Source: Caproicibacter sp046707225 (GTDB lineage: Bacteria; Bacillota; Clostridia; Oscillospirales; Acutalibacteraceae). Taken from it: a stretch of 64,000 bases of DNA. Positions 32,421-40,793 of the stretch are shown piece by piece. The stretch covers positions 169,257 through 233,256 of the forward strand of contig NZ_JBJKOP010000029.1 of NCBI RefSeq assembly GCF_046707225.1. Direction: 5' to 3'. The number at the start of each line of letters is the position of its first letter. The stretch's first letter is position 1. Below the pieces are notes generated by a model. It had not been told where the DNA came from and ran no database searches. It worked only from the letters and a program-made list of their open reading frames with translations. Made by a program: the position numbers and the translations under genes.

Positions 32421-32705
32421 ATGCTGCAGATTAACATTCAGCTTTTTGCTCATAAAAAAGGAATGGGTTCCACCAAGAACGGCCGTGATTCCGAGTCTAA
32501 ACGCCTCGGCGTGAAGCGCAGTGACGGTCAGTTTGTTCTGGCCGGCAATATTCTGGTAAAACAGCGCGGTACCCATATTCATCCGGGCAACAATGTCGGC
32601 ATTGGGTCCGATGATTCTCTGTTTGCCCTGATTGACGGCAAGGTGAAGTTCGAGCGTTATGACCGCGACCGTAAAAAGGTCAGCGTTTATGCCGAGGAGC
32701 AGTAA
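32421..32705 (+). CDS. rpmA: 50S ribosomal protein L27 (with cleavable N-terminus)
   Basis: A 94-residue L27. It begins MLQINIQLFAHKKGMGSTKN, i.e. the Firmicutes-type 9-residue leader ending in LF just before AHKKG, the Prp cleavage site; mature L27 reaches the peptidyl transferase centre. GRDSESKRLGVKRSDGQFV and GNILVKQRGT are conserved. Followed by a strong terminator. Confidence 0.98.
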   Translation: MLQINIQLFAHKKGMGSTKNGRDSESKRLGVKRSDGQFVLAGNILVKQRGTHIHPGNNVGIGSDDSLFALIDGKVKFERYDRDRKKVSVYAEEQ

Positions 32706-32729
32706 TTCCGCCTTACGGTACAGAAAAAG

Positions 32730-32758
32730 ATCCCGGGTGGTAAACCCGGGATTTTTTT
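32730..32758 (+). terminator. Terminator of the rplU-prp-rpmA operon
   Basis: ATCCCGGGT (32730-32738) pairs with ACCCGGGAT (32744-32752), followed by seven T. Confidence 0.92.
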
Positions 32759-32786
32759 GCTATTATGGAGCAAAATATGGTATACT
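32757..32786 (+). promoter_or_regulatory. Candidate obgE promoter
   Basis: TTGCTA at 32757-32762 and TATACT at 32781-32786, spacer 18. The -35 box lies in the T tract of the preceding terminator. Confidence 0.55.
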
Positions 32787-32841
32787 GCTACTGGAAAGTT
32801 ATGGTCGATCCGGCAGAAGCGGGAGTAAAGGAGCTTCACTT

Positions 32842-34113
32842 ATGTTTATAGATCACGCAAAAATCAATATAAAAGCGGGAGACGGAGGCGACGGGGCCGT
32901 CGCGTTCCACAGAGAAAAATATGTCGCGTCGGGCGGTCCGGACGGCGGCGACGGCGGCCGGGGCGGAGACATTGTTTTTCAGGTGGACGATAATCAATCA
33001 ACGCTGTCCGATTTTCGTTACCGCAGAAAGTTTGCGGCGGAAAACGGACAGAACGGGTCTGGAAAGCGCTGCAGCGGGCGGGGCGGCAAAGACTTGGTCA
33101 TCCGCGTTCCGCGGGGCACGCTTGTGAAAGACGCCCAAACAGGACGGCTGATTGCCGACCTTTCGGCGGATGAACCTCAGGTTATTGCTAAGGGCGGCCG
33201 GGGCGGCTGGGGAAATTCCCACTTTGCGACGGCAACCAGGCAAACTCCCCGATTTTCAAAGCCCGGCGTACCGGGTGAAGCGTTCGAAGTTCAGTTGGAG
33301 CTGAAACTGCTTGCGGATGTCGGACTTGTCGGATTTCCGAACGTTGGGAAATCAACTTTGGTTTCCGTTGTCAGCGAGGCGAAGCCTCAAATTGCAGATT
33401 ACCATTTTACTACTCTTACGCCGGTTCTTGGCGTTGTTCGCATGGGGCCGGAGCGCTCGTTTGTCATCGCCGACATCCCGGGGCTGATTGAGGGGGCGAA
33501 CGAGGGAGCCGGATTGGGACATCAGTTTCTGCGGCATGTGGAACGGTGCAGGCTGCTGATCCATATTGTCGACGTCTCCGGAAGCGAAGGACGCGACCCG
33601 AAAGAGGATTTTCAGGTCATTAATTCCGAACTGAAAAAATTCAATCCGGAACTTGCGAAACGGCCGATGTTGGTTGCCGGCAATAAATGCGACCTGACGG
33701 ATGATACCAAGATTCAGGATTTTAAAGCGTTTGTCGAGAAGCAGGGATTTGAATTTTTCCCGATGATGGCGGCAATTCGCTATCAGGTGGATCCGCTTAT
33801 GAAACGAATTGATGAGCTGCTGCAGAAGCTTCCGCCGGTGCGGCGTTATGATCCGGAGCCGGAGCCGCAGCTTCCGGTTGAAGAGATTGGCCGGCACGAA
33901 GTGAATGTCGAAAACAGCAACGGCGTTTATGTTGTGGAGGGCGAATGGCTGATTCCGGTCCTGCGCTCTGTCAACTTTGACGACGTGGATTCTCTTCGTT
34001 ATTTTGAAAGAGTGCTGCTTCATACCGGTGTGGATGATGCGCTGCGGAAAGCGGGAGTTCACGAGGGTGACACGGTCAGTATTTACGGGGTTGAATTTGA
34101 TTATATGGAGTAG
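32842..34113 (+). CDS. obgE: GTPase ObgE/CgtA
   Basis: A 423-residue essential GTPase of late 50S assembly. Glycine-rich Obg domain (KAGDGGDGAVAFHREKYVAS, GGDGGRGGDIVF) at 1-158, G domain with GFPNVGKST (G1), DIPGLIEGANEG (G3) and NKCD (G4), and a C-terminal OCT domain (about 340-423) as in other Gram-positive Obg proteins. ATG 32842 lies after AAAGGAGC; the longer frame upstream crosses the rpmA terminator and is not used. Confidence 0.97.
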   Translation: MFIDHAKINIKAGDGGDGAVAFHREKYVASGGPDGGDGGRGGDIVFQVDDNQSTLSDFRYRRKFAAENGQNGSGKRCSGRGGKDLVIRVPRGTLVKDAQTGRLIADLSADEPQVIAKGGRGGWGNSHFATATRQTPRFSKPGVPGEAFEVQLELKLLADVGLVGFPNVGKSTLVSVVSEAKPQIADYHFTTLTPVLGVVRMGPERSFVIADIPGLIEGANEGAGLGHQFLRHVERCRLLIHIVDVSGSEGRDPKEDFQVINSELKKFNPELAKRPMLVAGNKCDLTDDTKIQDFKAFVEKQGFEFFPMMAAIRYQVDPLMKRIDELLQKLPPVRRYDPEPEPQLPVEEIGRHEVNVENSNGVYVVEGEWLIPVLRSVNFDDVDSLRYFERVLLHTGVDDALRKAGVHEGDTVSIYGVEFDYME

Positions 34114-34115
34114 GA

Positions 34116-34520
34116 GTGCGCCGGTTGGAACGATTTTACAATGTTGCATGTGACCCAAAACGGATGGGGGCTTTGTCCCTGGCATTTATCGGCGACGCGG
34201 TATTTGAAGTGTTTGTTCGTGAAAGACTGGTCTGTCAGGCAGAGCGCCCGGTTTCAAAATTACACCGGGCTGCCGTTGAACAGGTCTGCGCACACGCACA
34301 GGCCGCATTTGTACAAAAGCTTCTGCCTGTTTTGACCCAGGAAGAGCAGGATGTTTTGCGGAGAGGCAGAAATGCCCACAGCAATCATGTCCCCAAAAAT
34401 TCGGACCCCGCTGAATATCATGCCGCTACCGCCTTTGAATCCCTTTTCGGATATCTATATCTGAGCGGGAGACTGGACCGTCTGCGCGAACTGTTTGAAA
34501 CTGTTTGCGGGGAGGATTAA
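34116..34520 (+). CDS. mrnC: Mini-ribonuclease 3
   Basis: A 134-residue RNase III-domain enzyme without a dsRNA-binding domain, which matures 23S rRNA in Firmicutes. LAFIGDAVFEVFVRERLV carries the metal-binding acidic motif, RGRNAHSNHVPKN the family-specific loop and ATAFESLFGYLYLSG the second catalytic motif. GTG 34116 is listed; TTG 34125 is equally possible because AGGAG 34112-34116 lies 8 bases before it. It follows obgE by 2 bases. Confidence 0.94.
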   Translation: MRRLERFYNVACDPKRMGALSLAFIGDAVFEVFVRERLVCQAERPVSKLHRAAVEQVCAHAQAAFVQKLLPVLTQEEQDVLRRGRNAHSNHVPKNSDPAEYHAATAFESLFGYLYLSGRLDRLRELFETVCGED

Positions 34521-34526
34521 AAGTTT

Positions 34527-35453
34527 ATGCTGCTGCACCTGAAAAACGGAGCGAAAGAGCTGCTGCTTGATTTTCTTTACTATGCCGCTGCGAGTATTCT
34601 GTGCGCTGTCAGCGTCAGAATGTTTACTGCTCCGAATCATATTGCGCCCGGCGGTGTAACCGGGCTCAGCACGGTAATCAATTATCTGTCCGGTTTGCCG
34701 ATCGGAATGATGAGTCTGATTCTAAATATACCGATTTTTATCTGGGCAATTCTGCAAATCGGCTACAAGCTGGTTGGAAAGACCATGATCGCTACCGTTT
34801 TTGTTGCCAGTGCGATCGATATCCTTTCCGTTTTGATCCCGCCCTATAGCGGCAATCCGATGCTTGCTGCAATTTTTGGGGGGCTGTTGGACGGCACGGG
34901 CCTTTCCCTTGTCTTTATGCGTGGCGCTACGACCGGCGGAACTGATTTGATCGCGCGGTTGCTGAACCGCAGAGTGCGGTTTGTTTCGATGGGAAAGCTG
35001 ATGCTGTGCGTGGACTTTGTAATTGTTGTGATCTCAGCGATCGCTTATCGCAGCATTGAAAGTGCGCTGTATGCTTTGATTGCGATTTTTGTTTCATCCA
35101 GGATGATCGACACAATCTTATACGGCACGGATGTTGGGACCGGCAAGGTGATTTTTATCATTTCGGAAAAGAATGATCAGATCGCGCAGGAAATTCTGAC
35201 GGACGTGGAACGCGGTGTGACGTATCTGGATTCCAAAGGCGCTTATACCGGCAGGAAAGGCGAGGTCCTGCTTTGCGCCGCGCGTCGTTATGAGGTCGTA
35301 AAAATCAAGGATATTGTCCGGACCATTGACAGAAACGCTTTTTTGATTGTTGGGGATGCAGGTGAAATTACGGGTGAGGGTTTTCGGGAAGTTAGACCGG
35401 AAGATAAAACACTTCGCGAACTGATTGAAAGATTAAAATCCGAAAAAAAATAA
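34527..35453 (+). CDS. YitT family membrane protein
   Basis: A 308-residue membrane protein with five to six hydrophobic segments in residues 10-195 (MFTAPNHIAPGGVTGLSTVI, FGGLLDGTGLSLVFMRGATT, GGTDLIARLL) and a C-terminal soluble DUF2179 domain (about 205-295, KNDQIAQEILTDVERGVTYL, AYTGRKGEVLLCAA). The transport or signalling role of the family is not established. It follows mrnC by 6 bases. Confidence 0.93.
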   Translation: MLLHLKNGAKELLLDFLYYAAASILCAVSVRMFTAPNHIAPGGVTGLSTVINYLSGLPIGMMSLILNIPIFIWAILQIGYKLVGKTMIATVFVASAIDILSVLIPPYSGNPMLAAIFGGLLDGTGLSLVFMRGATTGGTDLIARLLNRRVRFVSMGKLMLCVDFVIVVISAIAYRSIESALYALIAIFVSSRMIDTILYGTDVGTGKVIFIISEKNDQIAQEILTDVERGVTYLDSKGAYTGRKGEVLLCAARRYEVVKIKDIVRTIDRNAFLIVGDAGEITGEGFREVRPEDKTLRELIERLKSEKK

Positions 35454-35492
35454 CCGGGCGAATTCAGCAGAATCGTCCGGTACAAGTGTCTT

Positions 35493-35657
35493 TCAGCCTT
35501 TGCTGTTTTGGTTGTTCCTGTTGCAGGCCTGAGTGTTTTTTTGGCTTTCCGTACTCTCGCAGGATTTGTTGTTTTTATTCTGTTTCATATTGCTGTCATA
35601 TTTTGTGTTCCGGCCGGAGCATTGTTGACTGTCCTGCCTTGAAGATTGCTTATCCAA
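35493..35657 (-). CDS. Small Asn/Gln/Ser-rich protein, probable forespore gene
   Basis: A 54-residue hydrophilic protein, too short for most gene finders. It reads MDKQSSRQDSQQCSG at the start and ends NRNNQNSKG; it contains about half Asn, Gln, Ser and Lys, three cysteines and no hydrophobic core, so it is probably unstructured. Evidence that it is real: a perfect AAAAGGAGGTGA site 6 bases before the TTG start and a promoter matching the sigma-G consensus just upstream. Composition recalls small acid-soluble spore proteins of the gamma type, but there is no clear homology, and the family is unknown to me. It converges on the yitT-like gene. Confidence 0.7.
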   Translation of the reverse strand: MDKQSSRQDSQQCSGRNTKYDSNMKQNKNNKSCESTESQKNTQACNRNNQNSKG

Positions 35658-35682
35658 GCCACTTCACCTCCTTTTCAGAGTC

Positions 35683-35711
35683 TATTATGATTCTTTTTCC
35701 TGCAAATATAC
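35683..35711 (-). promoter_or_regulatory. Sigma-G-type promoter for the small gene
   Basis: On the minus strand GTATA (35711-35707) fits the -35 consensus gHATR, and CATAATA (35689-35683) fits the -10 consensus CATWHTA exactly, with a 17-base spacer. Predicted start of transcription is a few bases before the ribosome binding site (35672-35664). Confidence 0.65.
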
Positions 35712-35790
35712 CAATCTTTTCAAGAGGTGAAACGGATCTTTGCCAAAGGAGAATTTTGCTTTGGTGATCGGAATGAAAAGATTTGTGTGA

Positions 35791-36702
35791 ATGGTGGAGT
35801 TTAAAATACGAATCATTGAATTTACGGTACCGTCCGGATATCAGGGTGTGAAACTGAAAAGTTTTCTTCGAAATTATTGTGCGATATCGACTCGACTGCT
35901 GGCAAAATTGAAAAGAACGCCCATGGGGATTGTCGTAAACGGAAGACATGCGATCGTAACCGACTGTTTAGGGGAAGGAGACCACATCAGCCTTTGCCTG
36001 CCTCAGGATCATAAAATACCCCAAACTGCGGATATTCCAATTGTGGTTGTCTATGAAGACACGGACTTGATTGTGGTTGATAAACCGTCTGGAATGCCGA
36101 TGTATCCGTCGCCGGGACATGACCGCGACAGCCTTTCAAACGCGGTTGCAAATTATTTTTCGGGCCGAGGGGAACAGCACTCGTTTCGGCCGGTTTACCG
36201 GCTTGACCGCGATACAACCGGTCTTGTTTTATTGGCAAAGCATTCCTATGCGGCCTCTGTGCTTGCCAAAAATGTAAAAAAGACATATCTGGCCATTTGC
36301 GAAGGTATTTTGACCGGAAGCGGAGAAATTGAGAAACCGATTGGGATTAAGGAAGGTCACAAGCTGCAGCGGGCTGTGCGTTCTGACGGCGAATATGCAC
36401 TGACCCGATGGCGCAGCCTTTTTTCCGGGCACGGACACAGCCTGCTGGCTCTAAAATTAAAAACGGGACGGACTCATCAAATTCGAGTTCATTTGTCCAG
36501 TGCCGGCCATCCTCTTGCGGGGGATGATTTCTATGGCGGGAATCTTTTAAAAGTAAGCAGACAGGCCCTCGACTGTACTGAAATCCGGTTCCTTCATCCG
36601 GTTGACCGGCGAACAATGAGATTTGTTCATAGTTTACCAGATGACATGGAAAAGCTTCTGAAATTTATGCGAAATTCCGGATATACCGATTTTTGTGAAT
36701 AA
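35791..36702 (+). CDS. RluA-family pseudouridine synthase
   Basis: A 303-residue pseudouridine synthase of the RluA/RluD family, modifying rRNA or tRNA uridines. N-terminal S4-like RNA-binding region (about 15-70, GVKLKSFLRNYCAISTRLLA), then VVYEDTDLIVVDKPSGMPMY, catalytic aspartate in YRLDRDTTGLVLLAK, and KTGRTHQIRVHLSSAGHPLA with GDDFYGG. Which nucleotide it modifies cannot be told. ATG 35791 lies about 34 codons before the first strong motif block and no good upstream alternative is seen. Confidence 0.94.
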   Translation: MVEFKIRIIEFTVPSGYQGVKLKSFLRNYCAISTRLLAKLKRTPMGIVVNGRHAIVTDCLGEGDHISLCLPQDHKIPQTADIPIVVVYEDTDLIVVDKPSGMPMYPSPGHDRDSLSNAVANYFSGRGEQHSFRPVYRLDRDTTGLVLLAKHSYAASVLAKNVKKTYLAICEGILTGSGEIEKPIGIKEGHKLQRAVRSDGEYALTRWRSLFSGHGHSLLALKLKTGRTHQIRVHLSSAGHPLAGDDFYGGNLLKVSRQALDCTEIRFLHPVDRRTMRFVHSLPDDMEKLLKFMRNSGYTDFCE

Positions 36703-36728
36703 TTTTTCAATATATTTCGTAAAACGAC

Positions 36729-36757
36729 TTGAATTGTGAATAATTATGCGGTATAAT
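36729..36757 (+). promoter_or_regulatory. Promoter of the amino acid ABC transporter operon
   Basis: TTGAAT at 36729-36734 and TATAAT at 36752-36757, spacer 17. Confidence 0.8.
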
Positions 36758-36802
36758 CCTTTCAGACAATGATTTCCGAATTTAATAAAGGGGTTGTTCG
36801 TT

Positions 36803-37675
36803 ATGAAAAAAGCAAAGAGGTTTGCGGCGCTTGTCCTTACGATTGCTATGTCTGCTTCTTTGGCAGCCTGCTCGCAAAGCAGCAGTTCTTCCAGTAAGGC
36901 TGCATCAGACGCTTCTGCGGAAACGTCTTCTTCCGCGAAGACGGCGTCTTCGGCATCTTCTTCCGGTGCTGTAAAGACGATTACGGACGGTACGCTGACC
37001 ATGTCCACCAATGCGGAATTTGAACCGTTTGAGTATAGAGACAGCGGCAAGATTGTCGGCATTGACGTGGAAATCGCGAATAAAATTGCTGATAAACTGG
37101 GCCTTGAGTTGAAGATTAATGATGTTGAATTTGCATCTTTGATCATGGAATTGCAGACGAATAAATGTGATTTTGTGGCAGCCGGCATGACGGCAACGGA
37201 TGATCGTAGAAAGAATGTCGATTTTTCTGATCCGTATTTTGACGCGTCACAGGCAATCATTGTCCCAAAGGGCAGTGCTATTAAATCCCGTACGGACTTA
37301 AATGGTAAAAATGTGGGAGTTCAACAGGGCACGACCGGTGATACTTTTTGCACAAATGAAGACGGAACAAGTGACATTAAGGTAGCTTCCGTGAAGCGCT
37401 ATAACAAAGGGTCGGATGCCATTTCCGATTTGATCAACGGAAGAATCGACGCGGTTGTCATAGATAATTTCCCGGCCACAAAATTTGTTCAGAAAAACTC
37501 TGATAAACTTGTTAAGCTGGACGATTCATTAACCAGCGAACAGTACGCAATCGCAGTTCAAAAAGGAAATACTGCGCTGCTGGATCAAATTAATGAGGTC
37601 CTGAAAGAGATGAAATCAAGTGGAGAATTGGATCAGATTATAGAAAAATATCAATCTTCACTGACTGGGGAATAA
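36803..37675 (+). CDS. Amino acid ABC transporter substrate-binding lipoprotein
   Basis: A 290-residue family 3 solute-binding protein. Lipoprotein signal with lipobox LAAC (cysteine at about residue 23), a long Ser/Ala linker (about 25-50), then the binding domain: LTMSTNAEFEPFEYRDSGKI, GIDVEIANKIADKLGLEL, DFVAAGMTATDDRRKNVDFS, YFDASQAIIV, GVQQGTTGD and AVVIDNFPA. It probably binds a polar amino acid or cystine; the exact ligand is unknown. ATG 36803 has AAAGGGG 9 bases upstream. A hairpin separates it from the permease gene. Confidence 0.95.
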   Translation: MKKAKRFAALVLTIAMSASLAACSQSSSSSSKAASDASAETSSSAKTASSASSSGAVKTITDGTLTMSTNAEFEPFEYRDSGKIVGIDVEIANKIADKLGLELKINDVEFASLIMELQTNKCDFVAAGMTATDDRRKNVDFSDPYFDASQAIIVPKGSAIKSRTDLNGKNVGVQQGTTGDTFCTNEDGTSDIKVASVKRYNKGSDAISDLINGRIDAVVIDNFPATKFVQKNSDKLVKLDDSLTSEQYAIAVQKGNTALLDQINEVLKEMKSSGELDQIIEKYQSSLTGE

Positions 37676-37690
37676 TTTGAAGAAATAAAA

Positions 37691-37725
37691 TATGCAGGGT
37701 GCAGAGTGTTTCTGCGCCCTGCATA
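37691..37725 (+). terminator. Intercistronic hairpin after the binding-protein gene
   Basis: TATGCAGGGTGCAGA (37691-37705) pairs with TCTGCGCCCTGCATA (37711-37725) with one G-U. Without a T tract directly after it, it may stabilise the upstream message or partly terminate it, giving more binding protein than permease. Confidence 0.7.
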
Positions 37726-37751
37726 CTGCTGTTTTCAGCGGGAGGATGCTA

Positions 37752-38528
37752 ATGAACCTACTGTTTTCTTTTTTTTCAATCACTTTAGCGGCGGATACGG
37801 GCAGCAAATTTACGCGGTTTTTTGTAAACCTATACCTGAAACTGTCCGATCAGCTTTATCAGTGTTTAATTTATAAGAACCGCTATCATTACATTATAGA
37901 TGGTTTGAAAAACACCTTGATTATCACGCTGTTTGCAGTGCTGCTGGGGGTGCTGCTTGGTACACTGGTAGCGTTAGTCAAAGTAGGCCATGGAAATAAT
38001 CCTAAAAAACTACGGATTGCGAATAACATCTGCAGTTTGTACTTAACATTAATCCGTGGAACACCTGTGGTTGTTCAACTGATGATTATGTATTATATTA
38101 TTTTGAATCAAGCAAAGGTCAGTGACGTTACCGCAGCTATTTTAGCGTTTGGAATTAATTCGGGGGCTTATGTGGCGGAGGTCATCCGCAGCGGAATTCA
38201 GTCGGTTGATAAAGGACAGATTGAAGCAGGGCGATCGCTCGGTTTAAGCCAGAGAACAACAATGATCAAAATAGTTTTTCCGCAGGCCTTGAAAAATGTC
38301 CTTCCCGCAATCGGTAATGAATTTATCGCTCTGCTGAAAGAAACATCCGTGGCCGGTTATATTGGGATTCAGGATTTGACAAAGGGCGGCTATATTATTC
38401 TCAGCATTACTTACCAGCCGTATACGCCGCTCTTAACGACCGCGGCGGTATACTTAGTGATCGTGATAGGACTCACCACAGCTCTCACTCGCTTTGAAAG
38501 GAGGCTGCACAGAAGTGATAACCGTTAA
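37752..38528 (+). CDS. Amino acid ABC transporter permease
   Basis: A 258-residue permease of the HisM/GlnP class. N-terminal hydrophobic segment, then a region with DGLKNTLIITLFAVLLGVLL, LIRGTPVVVQLM, the EAA loop EAGRSLGLSQRTTMIKIVFP and PQALKNVLPAIGNEFIALLK, about five membrane segments in all. ATG 37752 is chosen because GGGAGG ends 6 bases before it; ATG 37746 overlaps that site. It overlaps the ATPase gene by 14 bases. Confidence 0.94.
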   Translation: MNLLFSFFSITLAADTGSKFTRFFVNLYLKLSDQLYQCLIYKNRYHYIIDGLKNTLIITLFAVLLGVLLGTLVALVKVGHGNNPKKLRIANNICSLYLTLIRGTPVVVQLMIMYYIILNQAKVSDVTAAILAFGINSGAYVAEVIRSGIQSVDKGQIEAGRSLGLSQRTTMIKIVFPQALKNVLPAIGNEFIALLKETSVAGYIGIQDLTKGGYIILSITYQPYTPLLTTAAVYLVIVIGLTTALTRFERRLHRSDNR

Positions 38529-39249
38529 AAATCTTTCCAAAAGCTTTCATACGCTTGACGGTGACATCGAGGTTCTCAAAGGGATTAATCAGGAGATAGA
38601 AAAAGGGGAAAAGGTTGTTGTAGTCGGACCGTCCGGTTCCGGAAAAAGCACGTTTCTGCGATGCCTGAATCTTCTTGAACAGCCGACGAAAGGCGAAATT
38701 TGGTTTGAGGGTCAGCAGATTAACACCCCCAAGTGCGATATTGACCGTCACCGCCGTAAAATGGGAATGGTTTTTCAGCACTTTAATCTGTTTCCTCACC
38801 TTACGGTAAGACAGAATATTACCCTTGCTCCCGTCACCTTGAAGCTGAAAGCCCCTAAGGACGCCGACAGGCAGGCAGAGCGGCTTTTGGAGCGGGTGGG
38901 ACTAGCCGATAAGTCGGACGCATACCCGGGGCAGTTGTCCGGCGGTCAGAAGCAGCGTATTGCCATTGTTCGGGCGCTTGCGATGGAGCCGGATGTCATG
39001 CTGTTCGACGAACCTACCAGCGCGCTTGACCCGGAAATGGTTGGAGAAGTCCTTCAGGTGATGAAGGAACTGGCCGATGAAGGTATGACCATGGTCGTCG
39101 TAACCCACGAAATGGGATTTGCGAGAGAAGTGGCGACCCGGGTTTTGTTTATGTCGGATGGTCAGATTCTGGAGGAGGCCAAGCCCGACGAGTTTTTTAC
39201 GCAGCCGAAAAATCCGCGGCTGAAAGACTTTTTATCAAAGGTCCTTTAA
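38515..39249 (+). CDS. Amino acid ABC transporter ATP-binding protein
   Basis: A 244-residue ABC ATPase of the GlnQ/HisP class: Walker A GPSGSGKST, Q-loop FQHFNLFPHLTV, signature LSGGQKQR, Walker B VMLFDEPTSALDP and switch His in VVVTHEMGFA. GTG 38515 has AAAGGAGG 10 bases upstream, inside the permease gene; an in-frame TTG at 38494 lies before that site. Last gene of the transporter operon, with a terminator after it. Confidence 0.97.
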   Translation: MITVKNLSKSFHTLDGDIEVLKGINQEIEKGEKVVVVGPSGSGKSTFLRCLNLLEQPTKGEIWFEGQQINTPKCDIDRHRRKMGMVFQHFNLFPHLTVRQNITLAPVTLKLKAPKDADRQAERLLERVGLADKSDAYPGQLSGGQKQRIAIVRALAMEPDVMLFDEPTSALDPEMVGEVLQVMKELADEGMTMVVVTHEMGFAREVATRVLFMSDGQILEEAKPDEFFTQPKNPRLKDFLSKVL

Positions 39250-39275
39250 AATCCTTTGGTCCTGTGCTAAAATGA

Positions 39276-39304
39276 GGAATGCGGCAGACTGCTGCATTCC
39301 TTTT
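39276..39304 (+). terminator. Terminator of the ABC transporter operon
   Basis: GGAATGCGGCAG (39276-39287) pairs with CTGCTGCATTCC (39289-39300), one G-U, followed by TTTT. The innermost pairs would open to form the loop. Confidence 0.8.
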
Positions 39305-39340
39305 CTATTTGCAAAGGAATAAATTTTTCTAGTTGGGACG

Positions 39341-40216
39341 ATGATAGAATTGCCCGCCGCCATTACACATTACTACCATGCGCTACAGGTTCAGGAAAGC
39401 AACAGCCCGAAATCCAGGGACGCTTTTCTTTGGGGCGCACAGGGGCCTGATTTTCTTTATTACCACAGACTTTTTCAGCCGTTTCGGGAAAATCTGCGCA
39501 CCATGGGCAGCCGGCTGCACCATGAAAAGCCGTCCCGGCTGCTATCCGCAATGCGCGATTATCAGCAAACAAGAGGAGATGAAAGGTCGGAGGCCTATCT
39601 TTCCGGATTTTTATGTCATTACAGTCTGGATAGGACTGCCCATCCGTTTGTTTACTGGAACGTCAAAACTTTGCGCAAAAAGTATCCCGGCAGAGGGGAC
39701 GGATTTCTTCACAATCACGTGGAATCCGTATTGGACGGCATTATCCTGCGCTCAATCACCGGGACTCTTGCGAATGACTTCGATTTAAGAATCACAGTGC
39801 CTGAAAATAAGGAAGTACAGGAATCAGTCGTGCGGCTGTACTCTTATGTCTTTGAACGGCTCTATGGGATCCACAACCGGCAGAACGAGCTGCTTCATGC
39901 ATTGGCGGACTGCAGAAAGGTCTGCGGATTCCTCAACGATAAATGGATGATTAAAAAACCGGTTGCGGAAGCGCTGGAAAAGCTGACGAAAAAATATCTT
40001 GTTTCCAGCGTGATTCGCGGAATCAACGAACAGGATGAATTTGATTACGCGAATATCCTGCATTCCGAATGGAAGAATCCGGAAAAAGACTCGATCGTAA
40101 GAAAAGAAAGCTTTTTTGATTTGTTTGATTTGTCCGTTCAGGAAAGTCAGTATTTTTTGCATGAGTTTAAAACGTCTGACCTGACCGAGTTGACACATGA
40201 TATTCCATTTTGTTAA
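39341..40216 (+). CDS. Zinc-dependent phospholipase C family protein
   Basis: A 291-residue protein with the histidine-rich pattern of the zinc-dependent phospholipase C/S1-P1 family: ITHYYHALQ near the start, WGAQGPDFLYYHRLF, FLCHYSLDRTAHPFVYW and HNHVESVLDGI. It has no signal peptide, so it probably acts in the cytoplasm, unlike the secreted toxins of the family; the substrate is unknown. ATG 39341 has only GGGA upstream. luxS follows 11 bases after its stop. Confidence 0.85.
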   Translation: MIELPAAITHYYHALQVQESNSPKSRDAFLWGAQGPDFLYYHRLFQPFRENLRTMGSRLHHEKPSRLLSAMRDYQQTRGDERSEAYLSGFLCHYSLDRTAHPFVYWNVKTLRKKYPGRGDGFLHNHVESVLDGIILRSITGTLANDFDLRITVPENKEVQESVVRLYSYVFERLYGIHNRQNELLHALADCRKVCGFLNDKWMIKKPVAEALEKLTKKYLVSSVIRGINEQDEFDYANILHSEWKNPEKDSIVRKESFFDLFDLSVQESQYFLHEFKTSDLTELTHDIPFC

Positions 40217-40227
40217 GGAGGCTTATT

Positions 40228-40692
40228 ATGGAACGAATTGCGAGCTTTTGCGTTGACCACAACAAACTTTTACCCGGTATTTACACCTCACGCGTTGACG
40301 GAGATATTGTCACCTACGATATTAGGATGAGAAGACCGAATATTCCGCCGTTTCTTCCAAATCCGGTTCTTCATACCATAGAGCATTTGTTTGCCACTTT
40401 TGCAAGGAACTCGGAGACAAAAGATCATGTGATCTATTTTGGGCCGATGGGATGCAGAACCGGCTTTTATCTTTTGCTTCGGAATACGAAACCGTCCGAA
40501 GCGATTCGCCTGATTGTCGATACTTTTCAGAAAATTTCGGAATATGACGGGCCTATTCCCGGGGCTGCGGCTTCGGAATGCGGCAATTACCTGGAGCATG
40601 ACCTGTCTGGTACGGTACAGGAAGTTAAAGCCTTTCTGCCGGTCATTGAAAACTGGACGGTTGAAAAATTGAATTATAATTTCCAAGGATAG
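40228..40692 (+). CDS. luxS: S-ribosylhomocysteine lyase LuxS
   Basis: A 154-residue LuxS, which splits S-ribosylhomocysteine into homocysteine and the AI-2 precursor DPD. It starts ERIASFCVDHNKLLPGIYTS, contains the metal motif HTIEHLFATFAR, catalytic Cys in GPMGCRTGFYLL and the later ligand in SECGNYLEHDL. AAGGAGG precedes ATG 40228. It works in methyl-cycle recycling downstream of SAM use; no pfs gene is nearby. Confidence 0.97.
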   Translation: MERIASFCVDHNKLLPGIYTSRVDGDIVTYDIRMRRPNIPPFLPNPVLHTIEHLFATFARNSETKDHVIYFGPMGCRTGFYLLLRNTKPSEAIRLIVDTFQKISEYDGPIPGAAASECGNYLEHDLSGTVQEVKAFLPVIENWTVEKLNYNFQG

Positions 40693-40709
40693 GAATTCCT
40701 TTTAAAGGG

Positions 40710-40764
40710 TTGCAAACTTGTAACTTTTGTTATATGATAAAGAGCGGGAGTTACAAAGTTGTAA
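40710..40764 (+). promoter_or_regulatory. Promoter flanked by two palindromic operator-like sites
   Basis: TTGCAA (40710-40715) and TATGAT (40733-40738), spacer 17. TTGCAAACTTGTAA (40710-40723) overlaps the -35 box and TTACAAAGTTGTAA (40751-40764) lies just downstream of the -10; both have the form TTRCAA-N2-TTGTAA and their centres are 41 bases apart, about four helical turns. Confidence 0.65.
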
Positions 40765-40793
40765 TTATTTAAACCTTGAAAGGATTTGTTTGC

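Noticed and set aside
33352..34185. A 277-codon minus-strand frame
   Set aside because: It is the complement of the obgE coding region, rich in His/Arg/Asn as expected for such a shadow.
35486..35767. A 93-codon + strand frame in the gap after the yitT-like gene
   Set aside because: It has no ribosome binding site, an odd Cys/Phe/Ser composition, and lies opposite the small gene that has both a perfect site and a promoter.
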